Below are positions 1 to 11,290 of a DNA stretch of 64,000 nucleotides, in pieces. The position numbers and the translations under genes were made by a program. Below the pieces are notes generated by a model, which saw only the letters and a list, made by a program, of their open reading frames with translations, did not search any database and was not told the origin of the DNA. This DNA comes from Owenia fusiformis. Lineage: Eukaryota > Annelida > Polychaeta > Sabellida > Oweniidae. Location of the stretch: contig CAIIXF020000012.1 in assembly GCA_903813345.2 (NCBI GenBank), positions 9,816,432 to 9,880,431 on the forward strand. The letters are read 5' to 3'. Each line of letters opens with the position of its first letter. Position 1 is the stretch's first letter.

Positions 1-847
1 TTGGGCAGACATTTGTACAGGAATTGTACCACCAACCTGCATTACCGTAGAGACGTGCGCAACTTGCTCCTGATCTAAAGTCATTGTCTCTGTCATCTGT
101 ACTGAATTTCATTCCATCTAGTATCTTCGTTGATTTAGTAACATTCACCATGAAGTCTTCGACAGTGCCATATTTTAAATGTCCCATTGAAAGTTGATAG
201 TCGGCTGTTTCATCTTGTATTGAGAAATTAGAATATGTTGCATAGTGCCAAACATTGTCCGGAGTCATCAGATCAAATTTGATATCATAATTTGCTGAAT
301 TTGTAATGAGATGAATGAGGTCATTCCCCAACCAATGTTCAGCGGAAACGTCCCCAAAACCATCTTTATATTCAGTCCAATTTTGGTTGTGAAATTCGAC
401 ACTCCCGTCATAACGTCTTTGAATAACAGTCCATCCGCCATCTTGCATGTCACAATAAGCATTGAACGCCGATTGGTTTGGATCTGGTCTTATAATATAA
501 ACGCCATCTTGTGTGAAGTTTTTTTCCAGTAAGGTTTGACAGTCTTGCTGATGTTTATATCCATGATTCCAACCCGTGTCTGCCATATATGAACAAGTTA
601 TCTCACTCGAAGGAATCAACTCACAAGTAGTGGAACTTTTCTCATAATTTACTCCTGTGCATTCCGTTAAACTTGCACATTTTCCAAGACAGATCGTCTG
701 CGAGCGAATATTGCTCAATGTCGATAGAAAATTATCTGCGTCGCATCTTTTGTTTTGAAACAGATGAAATGTGTTTCCATTTATGTTTGAACCGTGACAA
801 ATGGCTTGTAAAGTCCCTATTACCACAAAGATGAATAATAAATCCAT
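1..847 (-). CDS. Fibrinogen-related secreted protein, copy 1 (3' end cut by window edge)
   Basis: Single open frame from ATG at 847 to the window edge, 282 codons, no intron. It encodes a signal peptide (MDLLFIFVVIGTLQA...), a cysteine-rich PAN/apple-like segment (about residues 20-100), then a fibrinogen C-terminal domain starting near DCQTLLEKNFTQDGVY. Hallmarks are YCDMQDGGWTVIQRR, the WLGND segment, the calcium-loop-like DDRDND and GWWYNSC. About 44 C-terminal residues lie outside the window. Proteins of this build (ficolins, tachylectins, molluscan FREPs) are secreted lectins that bind sugars or acetyl groups on microbes; that role is inferred from the family. The first 215 or so residues are almost identical to the gene at 5815-6795, but the remainder differs strongly. 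The start is chosen because it matches the start and 5' flank of copy 2. Confidence 0.9.
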   Translation of the reverse strand, partial: MDLLFIFVVIGTLQAICHGSNINGNTFHLFQNKRCDADNFLSTLSNIRSQTICLGKCASLTECTGVNYEKSSTTCELIPSSEITCSYMADTGWNHGYKHQQDCQTLLEKNFTQDGVYIIRPDPNQSAFNAYCDMQDGGWTVIQRRYDGSVEFHNQNWTEYKDGFGDVSAEHWLGNDLIHLITNSANYDIKFDLMTPDNVWHYATYSNFSIQDETADYQLSMGHLKYGTVEDFMVNVTKSTKILDGMKFSTDDRDNDFRSGASCARLYGNAGWWYNSCTNVCP

Positions 848-907
848 CTTCTATTTTATGAAACGCGAATGACTTGTGTAAAAGTACTTTTGATGTTCAA
901 ATACCTT

Positions 908-915
908 ATTTTATA
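908..915 (-). promoter_or_regulatory. Probable TATA box of FREP copy 1
   Basis: TATAAAAT on the minus strand, 61-68 bp upstream of the ATG at 847. The same motif lies at the same distance upstream of copy 2 (6856-6863). About 350 bp of 5' flank (848-1200 and 6796-7160) is conserved between the two genes. A transcription start has not been measured. Confidence 0.45.
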
Positions 916-1383
916 AACTTCTTAGTCAACCGACACCCAAAATAAGAATGAATAAAATTGGTTTCAATGACATATACAGAGAAACAAAGAAAACAGTTAT
1001 TGATTTTTCATCTGAAAAAATTCTTATTATAGTGATTGATTTTCCTTTTACGTAATGGCATACACATTTATGTTAAACGGCAAGGGGGGTATTTGAAACT
1101 ATCATGCAAAAACATACTAGATATAGGTTATGTCGTTTCAATTGATTGAACGACCTCGGGCTCAAACAATATATTGACATCTGGTTTTACCACTTACTAT
1201 TCAAATGACTATCTAGTATTAAGATGGCAAGAGATTTTGGACAGCTGTATTTTTGGTCACGGGTATTTCCCGACCATACAATGAACATTTTATATTAAAA
1301 CAATATCTTGACTTCAACAAATGTGCATGAAAAAATAAAAATCTAATTTTAATAATGAGATTAGCCATGGATTAGTAACCCAC

Positions 1384-2243
1384 CTCCTCACTTTTTCAAT
1401 AATGTTGAACTAACCCCCCTATCACACCAAACTAGTTCTTGCCCGTTCTTGCCAGTCCTACGAAAACGTCGTAAAACGGGCTCAATCTGTCTGTGGTCGG
1501 GAAATATGTCTGAAATAATTAGCTTCTTCGTTCTTGAACAGTCTTCAATACGTCCATCTCGTTCGCAGTTCGTTCAGGTCGTACCACGTCGGTGTGCAAC
1601 GTCGTAGAACGCGTCCCTTAGTCTAGAAGGTCAACATGACCTGATTACAGAACGGTATGGTCGCCATCGAATTTTGAATCGATTCAAAATTCTAAAATCA
1701 CATTCCCGTCTGAGAACGTTCATAAAGTTCGTAAATAGACCTTAGAAAGTTGCAGCTACATTCATTCCGTTCGCACACAGTTTCAAACCAGTTTTGAAGA
1801 ACGCAGTGGCAACTTGTTTGGTGTGATAGCTATATTTTTGCTAACTCGTTCATAAGCAGGGTTAAATACGTTCTTAATCAGTTTAAACTCATTTGCGATT
1901 AGTGTTACCTCGTTCTCAACACGTCCTCGGACAGTCCAACTCGTTGTTAAAACGTCCCTAGTAGGATTGAAGTACGACGGGTTCCGTTCGTAGTACGTCC
2001 AGCTCGTCGTTAGTACGTTGTCACTCGTCCTAATTGTAGAACGTGACGACCACGAGAACATTTTGAGCATTGTCTAAGTTCTAGAGGACCTACCCGTTCG
2101 AGTACGTTCGATGAAGTTTGTAAATAGATCCCAAACGGTTCTTAGTAGGTCCAGTCCGTTCGTACACAGTTGAAGCCCGTTTTCGAGAACGTAGTGAGAA
2201 CTAGTTTGGTGTGATAGTAGGGTTATATTGAAAAAGAGGACCG
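1384..2243. mobile_element. Non-autonomous TIR DNA element, two tandem halves
   Basis: The ends are inverted: CTATCACACCAAACTAGTTCT at 1419 is mirrored by AACTAGTTTGGTGTGATAG at about 2196-2214. The inverted homology extends outward to a CCTC..CTTTTTCAAT stretch on each side. The right-end sequence also occurs internally (about 1719-1829), so the element looks like two tandem units of roughly 390-410 bp. The interior is rich in GTTCGT and ACGTCC words and has no coding frame. It is absent from the paralogous flank near 7170-7195, so it inserted after the FREP duplication. Superfamily not assigned. Confidence 0.7.
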
Positions 2244-2990
2244 TGATTTTCAAAGTTTCTGTGCAAAATTAGATTGCAACATTAGTTATATAATCAAAGT
2301 GTTAAAGTGATATAGCCTTCGTTTAAGGCATTTTTAGCAAAATCTATTGAATATCACACGAAGAACAATGTCTTACCTTGCTACTGGGGTAACTTCAGCT
2401 CATATTACTCAAGGATAGCGGAGATTTCTCATATTGAAGTGGGTACATTGAATTTGATTTCACATCGTCCACTTCGAATTTTGCACTCAAGTTGATGACG
2501 TCACCAAAGTATATTTGTTTACACATTTTCTTGCATTTCGTTCAGAGCAATATTGCATATAAAACTTGGGAGAAAATGTGACCTACTTTTGAAAAGAGTA
2601 ATTTTCGTGTTCTGTACATAGTGATTACATAATGTTTTATTAATTATGTGTTCCTGATATAATAGTTATTCTTTAGCAAGAAAGAGATTCAGTGATTGTT
2701 TAGAAAACCGTCAGAAATAAGTGGAACCTAGAATATGAAAAAATTCTCCTAACCTCTCAATTGGAATAGCTCACAGGTCATAGCCTCGTTCTGATTATTA
2801 GTCACATGACCTTTGACTAGGGAATCCCCAACAATGTGCAAGTATGAGCAAATTTATTTCTGTTGAAAACGCTGAATTGTGAAGTCAAAACACAACCAAG
2901 GTCAGTAAAAACGATGTTTATATGTACCAGTGTGCTTTGGGATTCAGTTTTTCTTATTCATATATAGGTTGAACTAACATTTCATCCGTT
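2244..2990. other. Gene-free interval, nothing recognised
   Basis: AT-rich DNA between the TIR element and the duplicated flank. No plausible exon, RNA gene or clear repeat was seen. Together with 1205-1383 it is missing from the paralogous position in copy 2. Confidence 0.5.
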
Positions 2991-2995
2991 CCAAA

Positions 2996-3500
2996 TTACT
3001 TTAAGTATGAAGGCATGGGCAGTCTTGCACCGTAGCCAGCTTTTGCCAGTGGAAGATGTGGCACTTTCTTTAAATTCCGGAGGGGATTCTTTAACATTTT
3101 TTGCCACAGACTTCTCAAAATTGCGAAAAACTTCCGCCCCCCCCCCCCCCCCTGGTTCATACTTGTAGTTTTGAAAATGTTAAATAATGTAAAAGGAACC
3201 AATTCGGATGTGACATTTTGCATCTATGGCTTACAAATTCTGTGTATTTTATTTGTAAAAATACTGCTTGTCATGTTTTCTTCTAAAAAAGTTGTTGGCC
3301 TTCCAAGAAAGCAATTCTATGAACATGCAAATGTCAATCCCAGAAGCAAAACTGCTCAACCCCCCTCCTAAATAATATTGTTGGGATCGTGCAATCCTCA
3401 CTTGATTGATATATAGACATGCCAATAGAAAGAGTAGCAGAGCCCCATCTTGGAATTCAAATATTTTAACCGGTAAGGATTTATTGACTCAGATTGATTG
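2996..3500. repeat. Segmental duplication, left copy
   Basis: Closely matches 7195-7735, including the GTAGCCAGCTTTTGCCAG stretch, a poly-C run (3138-3152; shorter at 7374-7384) and the AACCGG motif. It is part of the FREP repeat unit upstream of copy 1. Short frames on both strands here carry no recognisable domain. Confidence 0.75.
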
Positions 3501-3511
3501 ATTAGTTTGAA

Positions 3512-3665
3512 TTTTTATTTACCTGCGATGAAATAAATTATAATATTCATTGAAACGTAACTTGACTTTATTTTAAATACCTCCAAATTTTCCCAATTTT
3601 TTCCTCGATTACAACAGGTCGAAAATTGTTTGATGAATTTTTGAAAATCGTCATTCCCATGACGG
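3512..3665. mobile_element. Single arm of the TACACTCCCC MITE family
   Basis: This stretch matches one arm of the MITE at 7938-8814 (TTTGAATTTTTATTTAC through ATGAATTTTTGAAAAT). It interrupts sequence that is continuous in the paralogous flank near 7740-7790. Only one arm is present, so it is a truncated insertion. Confidence 0.6.
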
Positions 3666-5062
3666 AGTGAGGGGAGTTTAACTTGCTTAGAATGGACAAA
3701 AATAACCTTGGGTTTTGCATGTAGCTGCCTTGGCACATGTGTTATCTCGTTGTCTTATATACACCATACCTTTATATCATTAAATTAGCTGTCTTCCAGT
3801 CGATAGACGAACGCATTACGTGCCATTGTATAACATCTAGGAACATTAATTATTAAAGCTGAGATAATTTTGTCAGTTGGTCTATAGATTCCAGATAATT
3901 TATAATTTATCAATCCTTCCTTTTTTGTAAATGAAATACAGGTCGAGACAGGTCTACTGTTATCAATACGTTCATACAATGTTTTTGGATTGAATTGTAG
4001 GCCTACTGTTTGTATTTCCTTTGAAATCAGTAGCATTCTCTAATTGTCTTCAAACAAAATCAAATATATATTGGAATTAATTATTTGATATATCATACAC
4101 TTCTATATCCTATTTTGGGCTCAATGTAAAACGACATACGACAATTGTAGCTCTGATGGGAGATTCACTGTTGATTTAAACTGACTAATTCTTTTCAAAT
4201 GTGTTCTTTCAAACTTTGCATGAGATGCGCAGCATCGAATGCTTAGTTTAGGAAACAACGCTCTTCGGGAATGAATTAGAATCTGTAGAATCAAGTTGTC
4301 ACCTTGACAACCATTCAACGAATGACCTTGAGTGGTTTTATTGGTTGTATAATGCAGCGCAGTAATATGAAATACTATGTTCGGATAAGCTGGAATTGGA
4401 CACACCCCGCCCAGCTATGTGTGAGTAAATAATTAACCCTTTCATCACCAAGGGGTTATACTAAAAAAATAACTCATAATTTTTTAATTAACATATTTGT
4501 CAATTATTTTATATTTTCAAATTAAATTAATATATTTTTTATTTTAAGTTCGTATATTATAACATTTAATATCATACAATGAAAGTTCAACAGAGTTAAT
4601 CAATTTAACATTTGTGTTGAACTTCGAAGTAAATATACCAGATAGTAGTATGCAATACAAATACAAATATGTTACAATTATTCATAACTGTTCACATGTA
4701 AACAAAAAGAAAAACACTATCAAGGCTGATATCAGAATGCTTCACAAAAAAGTGTGCAGTGGGGTAAATTATGGTATAATATTTATACATTTTTCATTTC
4801 CAAAATGCTTTCTTAGTGTTTTCTGACAGCCCTTAGGAGTCTATATGGCTCATGTAAATATTTATTAAATATTTCAGTGACATATGGAGCTGATAAATGT
4901 ATTCTACTTTTAAATAGAAATGATAATTATTTTTTACACTTAGTACACAATTGTTTTGTCTCTGTACACAATGTTTTCATTTGACACAATAAAAGGGAAT
5001 ACGACAAAAGAAAGCAAGACACATCAAATACTAATTCTTGCAATATGTGGCATATTCATAGT
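3666..5062. other. Gene-free FREP spacer with duplicated blocks
   Basis: 3690-4060 is homologous to 7780-7935 plus 8815-9060. A short stretch near 4425-4510 (containing CAAGGGGTTATACTAAAA) recurs at 11674-11780, so the spacers were duplicated with the genes. A TTTGCAT...TTAGTTTAGGAAACAAC segment at 4210-4260 resembles the hairpin in the 11101-11262 element. 4930-5060 is homologous to the 3' flanks of the complete FREP genes (5680-5800 and 12010-12110). No coding potential seen. Confidence 0.6.
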
Positions 5063-5570
5063 CTATGTCAACCGTTTCAGTGGCATGGTCGTTGCCGTTA
5101 GAGATGGTCCTCCTCTAGATGTTAGGGGTTGCCATTTAATACCGAGATCTTGACTATGCCATATGCCATCCGTATTGTACTTGGCACACATTTGGAGAAA
5201 GTTGAACCATCAACCCGCATTACCGTAGGTACTTGTGCATCTAGATGTTCTGAGGTCATTAGGGAGTTAAGCTTCTAATGTTTTTCACAACCTAAACGTG
5301 AACGGAAAAGATTTAAATAATTCATTTGTATGGGCGATTGGCTATACGTATAGGTTGGCGTTTCGATTTTATATGCAAGCTTAAACTTCATATTGTCTCT
5401 GTCACATGTATTGAATTTCATTCCATTCAGTATCTTCTTTGAGTTAATAGTATTCACAATGACGTCTTTAACAGTGTCGTCTGAAAAGTTGGTATTCGGC
5501 TGTTCTATCTTGTTTTGAGAAATCAGAGCAAAGTTGATCTCATTAATTGAATCAGGTCATTCCCTACCTG
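5063..5570 (-). pseudogene. Decayed 3' part of a fourth FREP gene
   Basis: Minus-strand homology to the C-terminal half of the FREP genes. It keeps the stop codon at 5063-5065 and the LGIKW and MKFNTCDRDN-like stretches. It is truncated near 5570, contains a TGG-to-TGA change at the GWWY motif, has lost internal sequence, and is split by a 123-bp MITE (5265-5387). Its sequence around RLYGNAG is closest to copy 1. This indicates an older array of at least four units. Confidence 0.8.
5265..5387. mobile_element. 123-bp MITE inside the FREP pseudogene
   Basis: Ends AGTTAAGCTT and AAGCTTAAACT form a terminal inverted repeat. A sister copy of 124 bp sits at 24521-24644 in a peroxidase intron. A degenerate right end lies near 18830-18880. 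TCATTA/TCATAT on either side may be an imperfect target-site duplication. The pseudogene reads through once the insert is removed, which proves insertion. Confidence 0.75.
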
Positions 5571-5814
5571 CATCATATTTTTATTCATTTTTCATTTAAA
5601 AGAATCCGTGTCCAGTCTATGATCCGTAGTGTGACTACGCTTCTCTACTCGAAAGATAGGATAATTAATTTTGATATTAAGTACACAATTATTTTGGTTC
5701 TGTAAACAGTCAATGTGTTCATTTGACACAATAAAAGGGAACACGAAAAAAATGAGCCAGACACGTCAGATACTAATTCGTGCAATATGTAACTTAGAGC
5801 ATATTTAGTATCTA

Positions 5815-6795
5815 CTACGCCAACCGTTTCAGCTTCATGGTTGTTGCCATTAAAGATGGTCCTCCTTGAGATGTAAGCGATTGCCATTTAATACCGAGAT
5901 CCTGGCCATGAAATATGCCGTCCATACTGTACTTGCCATTCGGGCATACACCTGTACAGTCATTGTACCACCAACCAGCACCGTTATAACTACTCGTTCT
6001 GGTGCAACTTGCTGATTCTCTAAGGTCATTGTCTTTGTCACGTGTAGAGAATTTCATTCCATTTAGTATCTTTCTTGCTTGAGTATTATTATTCACAATG
6101 ACGTCTTCAACAGTGCCTTCTTTAAAAGGTCCTATTGAAAGTTGGTAGTCGGCTGTTTCATCTTGTATTGAGAAATTAGAATATGTTGCATAGTGCCAAA
6201 CATTGTCTGGAGTCATCAGATCAAATTTGATATCATAATTTGCTGAATTTGTAATGAGATGAATGAGGTCATTCCCTAACCAATATTCAGTAGAAACGTC
6301 CCCAAAACCATTTTTATATTCAGTCCAATTTTGATTGTGGAATTCGACACTCCCGTCATAACGTCTTTGAATTACAGTCCATCCACCATCTTGCATGTCA
6401 CAATAAGCATTGAACGCCGATTGGTTTGGATCTGGTCTAATGATATAAACGCCATCTTGTGTGAAATTCTTTTCCAGTAAGGTTTGACAGTCTTGCAGAT
6501 GTTTATATCCATGATTCCAACCCGTGTCTGCCATATATGAACAAGTTATCTCACTCGAAGGAATCAACTCACAAGTAGTTGAACTTTTCTCATAATTTAC
6601 TCCTGTGCATTCCGTTAAACTTGCACATTTTCCAAGACAGATCGTCTGCGAGCGAATATTGCTCAAAGTCGATAGAAAATTATCTGCGTCGCATCTTTTG
6701 TTTTGGAACAGATGAAATGTGTGTCCATTTATGTTAGAACCGTGACAAATGGCTTGTAAAGTCCCTATTACCACAAAGATGAATATTAAATTCAT
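5815..6795 (-). CDS. Fibrinogen-related secreted protein, copy 2 (complete)
   Basis: Intronless 326-aa frame. Residues 1-19 form a signal peptide. Residues about 20-100 are a PAN/apple-like segment with cysteines at 35, 53, 57, 63, 75 and 85. Residues about 101-326 are a fibrinogen C-terminal domain: first disulfide pair C103/C132, DGGWTVIQRR at 136-145, acidic calcium-site residues D253 and D255, and GWWYND followed by C280 and C284. Family members are secreted pattern-recognition lectins that often oligomerise; function here is by analogy. Several N-x-S/T sites are present (for example NWT at 156 and NFS at 207). The gene lies in a tandem cluster of same-strand paralogues. A TATAAAAT motif sits 61-68 bp upstream of the ATG. 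Ligand specificity cannot be read from the sequence. Confidence 0.93.
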   Translation of the reverse strand: MNLIFIFVVIGTLQAICHGSNINGHTFHLFQNKRCDADNFLSTLSNIRSQTICLGKCASLTECTGVNYEKSSTTCELIPSSEITCSYMADTGWNHGYKHLQDCQTLLEKNFTQDGVYIIRPDPNQSAFNAYCDMQDGGWTVIQRRYDGSVEFHNQNWTEYKNGFGDVSTEYWLGNDLIHLITNSANYDIKFDLMTPDNVWHYATYSNFSIQDETADYQLSIGPFKEGTVEDVIVNNNTQARKILNGMKFSTRDKDNDLRESASCTRTSSYNGAGWWYNDCTGVCPNGKYSMDGIFHGQDLGIKWQSLTSQGGPSLMATTMKLKRLA

Positions 6796-6855
6796 TTCCT
6801 ATTTTATGAAACGCGAATGACTTGTGTAAAAGTACTTTTGATGTTCAAATACCTT

Positions 6856-6863
6856 ATTTTATA
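6856..6863 (-). promoter_or_regulatory. Probable TATA box of FREP copy 2
   Basis: TATAAAAT on the minus strand at the same spacing from the ATG as in copy 1. The equivalent site upstream of copy 3 is not conserved. Confidence 0.45.
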
Positions 6864-7194
6864 AACTTCTTAGTCAACCAACACCCAAAATAAGAATGAA
6901 TAAAACTGGTTTCAATGACTATACAGAAAAACAAAGAAAACAGTTATATTGAATTTTCATCTAAAAAATTCTTATGATTCTTAAAACCGGATATATAGTT
7001 TATTGATTTTCTTTTTACGTAATGGCATACACATTTATGTTAAACGGCAAGGGGGGTATTTGAAACTATTATGCAAAAACATATAGATATACTATATGTC
7101 GTTTCAATTGATTGAACGACCTCGGGCTCAAACAATGTATTGTTTATCTGGTTTTTACCACTTAGTATTCTAATTCACATCAAAGTGTTAACTA

Positions 7195-7735
7195 TATGAA
7201 GGCATGGAAACCATAAACAATACTATTTTACCTGGTGGTAATATAGTATAGCTAGCAGCTAGCACCGTAGCCAGCTTTTGCCAGTGGAAGATGTGGTACT
7301 TTCTTTAAATTCCGGAGGGGATTCTTTAACAATTTTTGCCACAGACTTCTCAAAATTGCGAAAAACTTCCGACCCCCCCCCCCCTGGTTCATACTTGTAG
7401 TTTTGAAAATGTTAAATAATGTAAAGAGAACCAATTTGGATTTGAAATTTTGCATCTAAGGCTTACAAATTCTATGCATTTTATTTGTTACAATACTACT
7501 TGTCATGTTTTCTTTAAAAAAGTTGTTGGTCTTCCAAGAAAGCAATTCTATGAATATGCAAAGAAGAATGTCAATCCCAGAAGCAGAAACTGGTCAAACC
7601 CACTCCTATATAATATTGTTGGGATCGAGCAACCCTCACTTGATTGATATATAGACATGCCAATAGAAAGAGTAGCAGAGCCCCATCTTTCAATTCAAAT
7701 ATTTTAACCGGTTAGGTTTTATTGACTTATTTAAT
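7195..7735. repeat. Segmental duplication, right copy
   Basis: Paralogue of 2996-3500, following directly on the duplicated 5' flank of FREP copy 2. Because the TIR element and its surroundings are missing here, this copy better preserves the ancestral arrangement. Confidence 0.75.
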
Positions 7736-7937
7736 TGACTGATTAGTCAAGCAAACTGAAAGATCGACAGAGTGAGGTAACTTGCTTATAATAGACAAAA
7801 ATAAATATACTGTGTTTTTCATGTAGCTGGCTTGGCACATGTGTTGTTATCTCCATATAGTTGTCTTATACATGTATACACCGTATCTGTGTCTAGCTGT
7901 CTTCCAGCTGTCTTTTAGTCGATAGACGGAACCATTA

Positions 7938-8814
7938 TACACTCCCCTCCATAAGTTTGGCAACCTTAGCTCCCCCATTGAACTACGTGTTAAAGCCTCT
8001 TTACGTTTGAATTTTTATTTACTTAACCGGCGATGAAACAACTTATAATATTGATGAAAACGTAACTTGACCTTATTTCCAATACCTCCAAATTTTCTCA
8101 ATTTTTCCCCTCAATTACAATAGGTCGAAAATTGATGAAAAATTTGATGAATTTTTGAAAATTGTCATTCCCATGTAATCCAATGGGAAATGGAGGGTTC
8201 GGTGCAAATCAGAAATCAGGATATCTTTTCAGTAAAAGATTCAGCAAAAAATATTTTCATATAGAACATTGAATTGTCTAACTTTTTTGTACACTAAGTG
8301 TTTAGTTTATTTGATGAATATTTAGTTACAGCGCTTCAAAGTCATTTTTGAAAATAATTTTTCGCCTCTTGTGTTATTTCAATGGGAGAGGTTTTTTGAA
8401 AAACAAATTTTGACTTTACAGCCCTATATCTTTGTTGAACCTGAAGAAACATATAATTTTTTTGTTAAATAAAGTTAGCAAATTCAATTGCCTGCCTAAC
8501 TCGTATTTTTGCAAGGCCTCGGATGGATGGATATTCTGTCATATGACCTGCGGCAAACCTACCATTTCCCATTGGTTAACATGGGAATGTCGATTTTCAA
8601 AAATTCATCAAATCTATCATCAATTTTCGACTCATTGTAATCGCGGAAAAAAATGGAGAAAATTTGGAGGTATTGGAAATAAAGTCAAATTACGTTTCCG
8701 CCAATAGAATAAGTATTTTCATCGCAGGTTAAGTAAATAAAAATTCAATGTTAAAGAGGCTTTAACACGTACAATGGGGGAGCTAAGGTTGCCAAACTTA
8801 TGGAGGGGAGTGTA
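7938..8814. mobile_element. 877-bp Tc1/mariner-like MITE with very long TIRs
   Basis: Begins TACACTCCCCTCCATAAGTT and ends in its mirror image, with TA at each border (TA target-site duplication). The inverted arms run for about 260 bp, up to CATTTCCCATTGG near the centre. No transposase frame. Related sequences are 3512-3665 (one arm), 15293-16323 (full element) and 16985-17095 (fragment). The TA duplication points to the Tc1/mariner superfamily. Confidence 0.8.
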
Positions 8815-9529
8815 TGTATCATTGTATAGTATCTAGGAACATTAATTATCAAAGCTGAGACAATTTTGTCAGTTAAGTTGGTCTATAGATTTCAGATAAT
8901 TTATAATTTATCAATCTTTCCTTTCTTGGTAAATAAAATACAGATCGAGACGGGCCAACTGTTGCTACGTCCAAACAATGGGTTTTCTCTATTGCATTGT
9001 AGGCCTACTGTTTGAATTTCCCTTGAAATTTTAGTTGCATATTTAGATGGCTTCAGAAATATTCAAATTTTATTTTGGGATTAAATAAAGGATTAAAGAA
9101 TCATGTATCATTCTATATTGGAAATATAAAAGCATGGGTGGATGTACTAACCAATTCAAACATAACCCTGGTCCATGATGAAGTACAACAGTTCACCATT
9201 TACATCTATCTGCAAGATTTGCTGACATGTTGTACAACTCAAATGCACCTTGGTTAATTTCTGATTCTAGAAACAAATGAAACTGATCAATTTCATAGTT
9301 TAGTGAAAATCTATAAATTATATCATAGGGAATAACAAGCCAGGTGCTTATGCAGGTCAAATCGTAAGAGTAAATGAATGTCATGGTGACGGAAACTGTC
9401 AGTGTTGACCTAGTTCAAAATAGTATAGGAAATGAAATACCCGGGAAGAAATAATTAGTTTGATGCAGAAAAATTAAGAAAACTTAGCATTAACTGAATT
9501 AACACAATGATGATATGCGGTCAGCCCTT
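8815..9529. other. Gene-free interval
   Basis: 8815-9060 continues the duplicated FREP spacer. 9060-9529 shows no recognisable feature; short open frames lack domains, splice context or homologous counterparts. Confidence 0.5.
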
Positions 9530-10801
9530 TTTAAAGGGACCCAACACCATGGTCACATGATCAGTCGTGTGGAGGTAAGCTCCCAGTTGAAATAAAAGCA
9601 CTGTCCTCCTTTGGTTTCTGTGAAAAGTAGCTAATACCCTCATGTATTGGTCAGTTTGTGTGTCACACGACTAATCCATAACATATGCTTCATTCAACAT
9701 ATTTTATGCTATTGAGCTGCATATATAAACAGTACTTTGCAACTAAGGTCATACAGTATACTTACCCCTTGCAAATTGTAATTTATTGAATTCACAGTAA
9801 ACCCATCAATTTTTAAGAAAACAAAGAATATTGTTCTCATGGATCTATTGTTTATGTTAGACTAACTATGAAAATATAAATATGAAATAATATGTTAGCT
9901 TGAAGTCATATATAAGATGAAAATATATGTTCATGCATTTGCATTTTTCCAAAGGGAATATTCCCATGTAAGTAAATACAGGTGCAGTATATAATTTATA
10001 TGTATATCTATGTCATCTGTCTATACATGCGCGTATAGCCTAGTGTTACATGTGAACAAGATGGTTCTGGAAAGAAATGAGCGTGGCAGATTTGCTAAAA
10101 AGCCACATACACCACAAAAGCAAGACCAATTTGAAAGTAAGTTCATTATTCTCAAGGGTACACTTCAAGTGAAAGCTACATTGCTACAGGGTGGCCTATC
10201 ATTCTGAGACAAATGTATTATCCAACGATTGTGATTTTCGAAGCTAAAATATGATATCTTGAGCAGATGGAAATACATTCCCATGAGATATGTATATATT
10301 GTCAAAAGTGATAACTATTTATTGAGTGTAATGAAATGTATCCTTCGCTAACTGCTTTTGTTTGAGATAATTATCATGAAATATTTTTAAATTAATTTTT
10401 ATGTGTGTCATTGATCCTAATCCACCCTGTAGTCTGGTGTTTGTAGAGCATTGCGACTCGTACAACTTATTCTCACAAATATCAAACCTCATTTACTAAT
10501 TAATTTTTTGTGTGAATATGAAGAGTCCAAGCATTGCTTTTTTATGTTTATTGTATAGCTATATTTAGCCTTGATATCCATGATTTTTTAAAACAAAATC
10601 TCACCGTTAGATTTCGAGCTATTCATGTTTACTCATTTGTCTAATTGGAAAACAATGCAAATCTCATTTTTTCAAAAGAAAAAAATTGAAATTCTAAGAC
10701 GGTGAAAAATCATTAAAAAATACACAGATTCAGAATCCGGCAAGCATTTTCCCTTATTCCCCTCCGTTAAGAAGTTTTGTAAGGTGTTGGATCCCTTTAA
10801 A
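9530..10801. mobile_element. 1.27-kb TIR element with an exon-like reading frame
   Basis: A 19-bp imperfect TIR: TTTAAAGGGACCCAACACC (9530-9548) against GGTGTTGGATCCCTTTAAA (10783-10801). Inside, near 10061-10130, is a short plus-strand frame beginning MVLERNERGRFAKKP. It is followed directly by a good 5' splice site (GAAAGTAAGT), so it could be the first exon of a gene carried or captured by the element. The rest of the interior shows no frame. Superfamily not assigned. Confidence 0.55.
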
Positions 10802-11100
10802 GAATAACACTGCACAGGCCATGCACATTGAATACACATTCACACATAAATAGGCAAGGTGTGTCCGATTCCAGCCAATCAGTTCAGAGTATTCACATAA
10901 TCAACAGTGTGTGAAATATCAATAACACATGCAAGGTCACTAGTTAAACAGTTGTCATGGTGATGAATGGACTAGTACTTTTCACATTAGATTTGATGAC
11001 TTGCCAACTTGACCATTGCAAAAGTCATTGAAAATGTGTTCTTTTAGTAATTTCGTTCTTTTGGATGATTTTGTGGAAAACATTGCAATGTGTGAAAAGA

Positions 11101-11262
11101 ATTTAAGCCCTGGCTGCAGCTGCCCTGTATTGTAGCTGCTTCATTCCCCTCAGGCGTTGTTTCCTAAACTTTGCATCCCCGCTACGCGGTCATGCAAAGG
11201 TTTGGAAACAACACATCCATGGTATTATTCAGCAAACAATGCACTAAGTCCAGGGCTTAAAT
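11101..11262. mobile_element. 162-bp MITE with perfect 13-bp TIR
   Basis: ATTTAAGCCCTGG and CCAGGGCTTAAAT at the ends form a perfect 13-bp inverted repeat. An inner hairpin runs from GTTGTTTCCTAAACTTTGCA to ATGCAAAGGTTTGGAAACAAC. Part of the inner hairpin recurs near 4210-4260. Confidence 0.65.
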
Positions 11263-11290
11263 CCCTTAGCAAAGATTGGTATTGTATTTT

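Noticed and set aside
10010-10060. Upstream extension of the MVLERNERG frame
   Set aside because: The preceding codons (MSSVYTCAYSLVLH) have no similarity or start context; the inner ATG before VLERN is more plausible.
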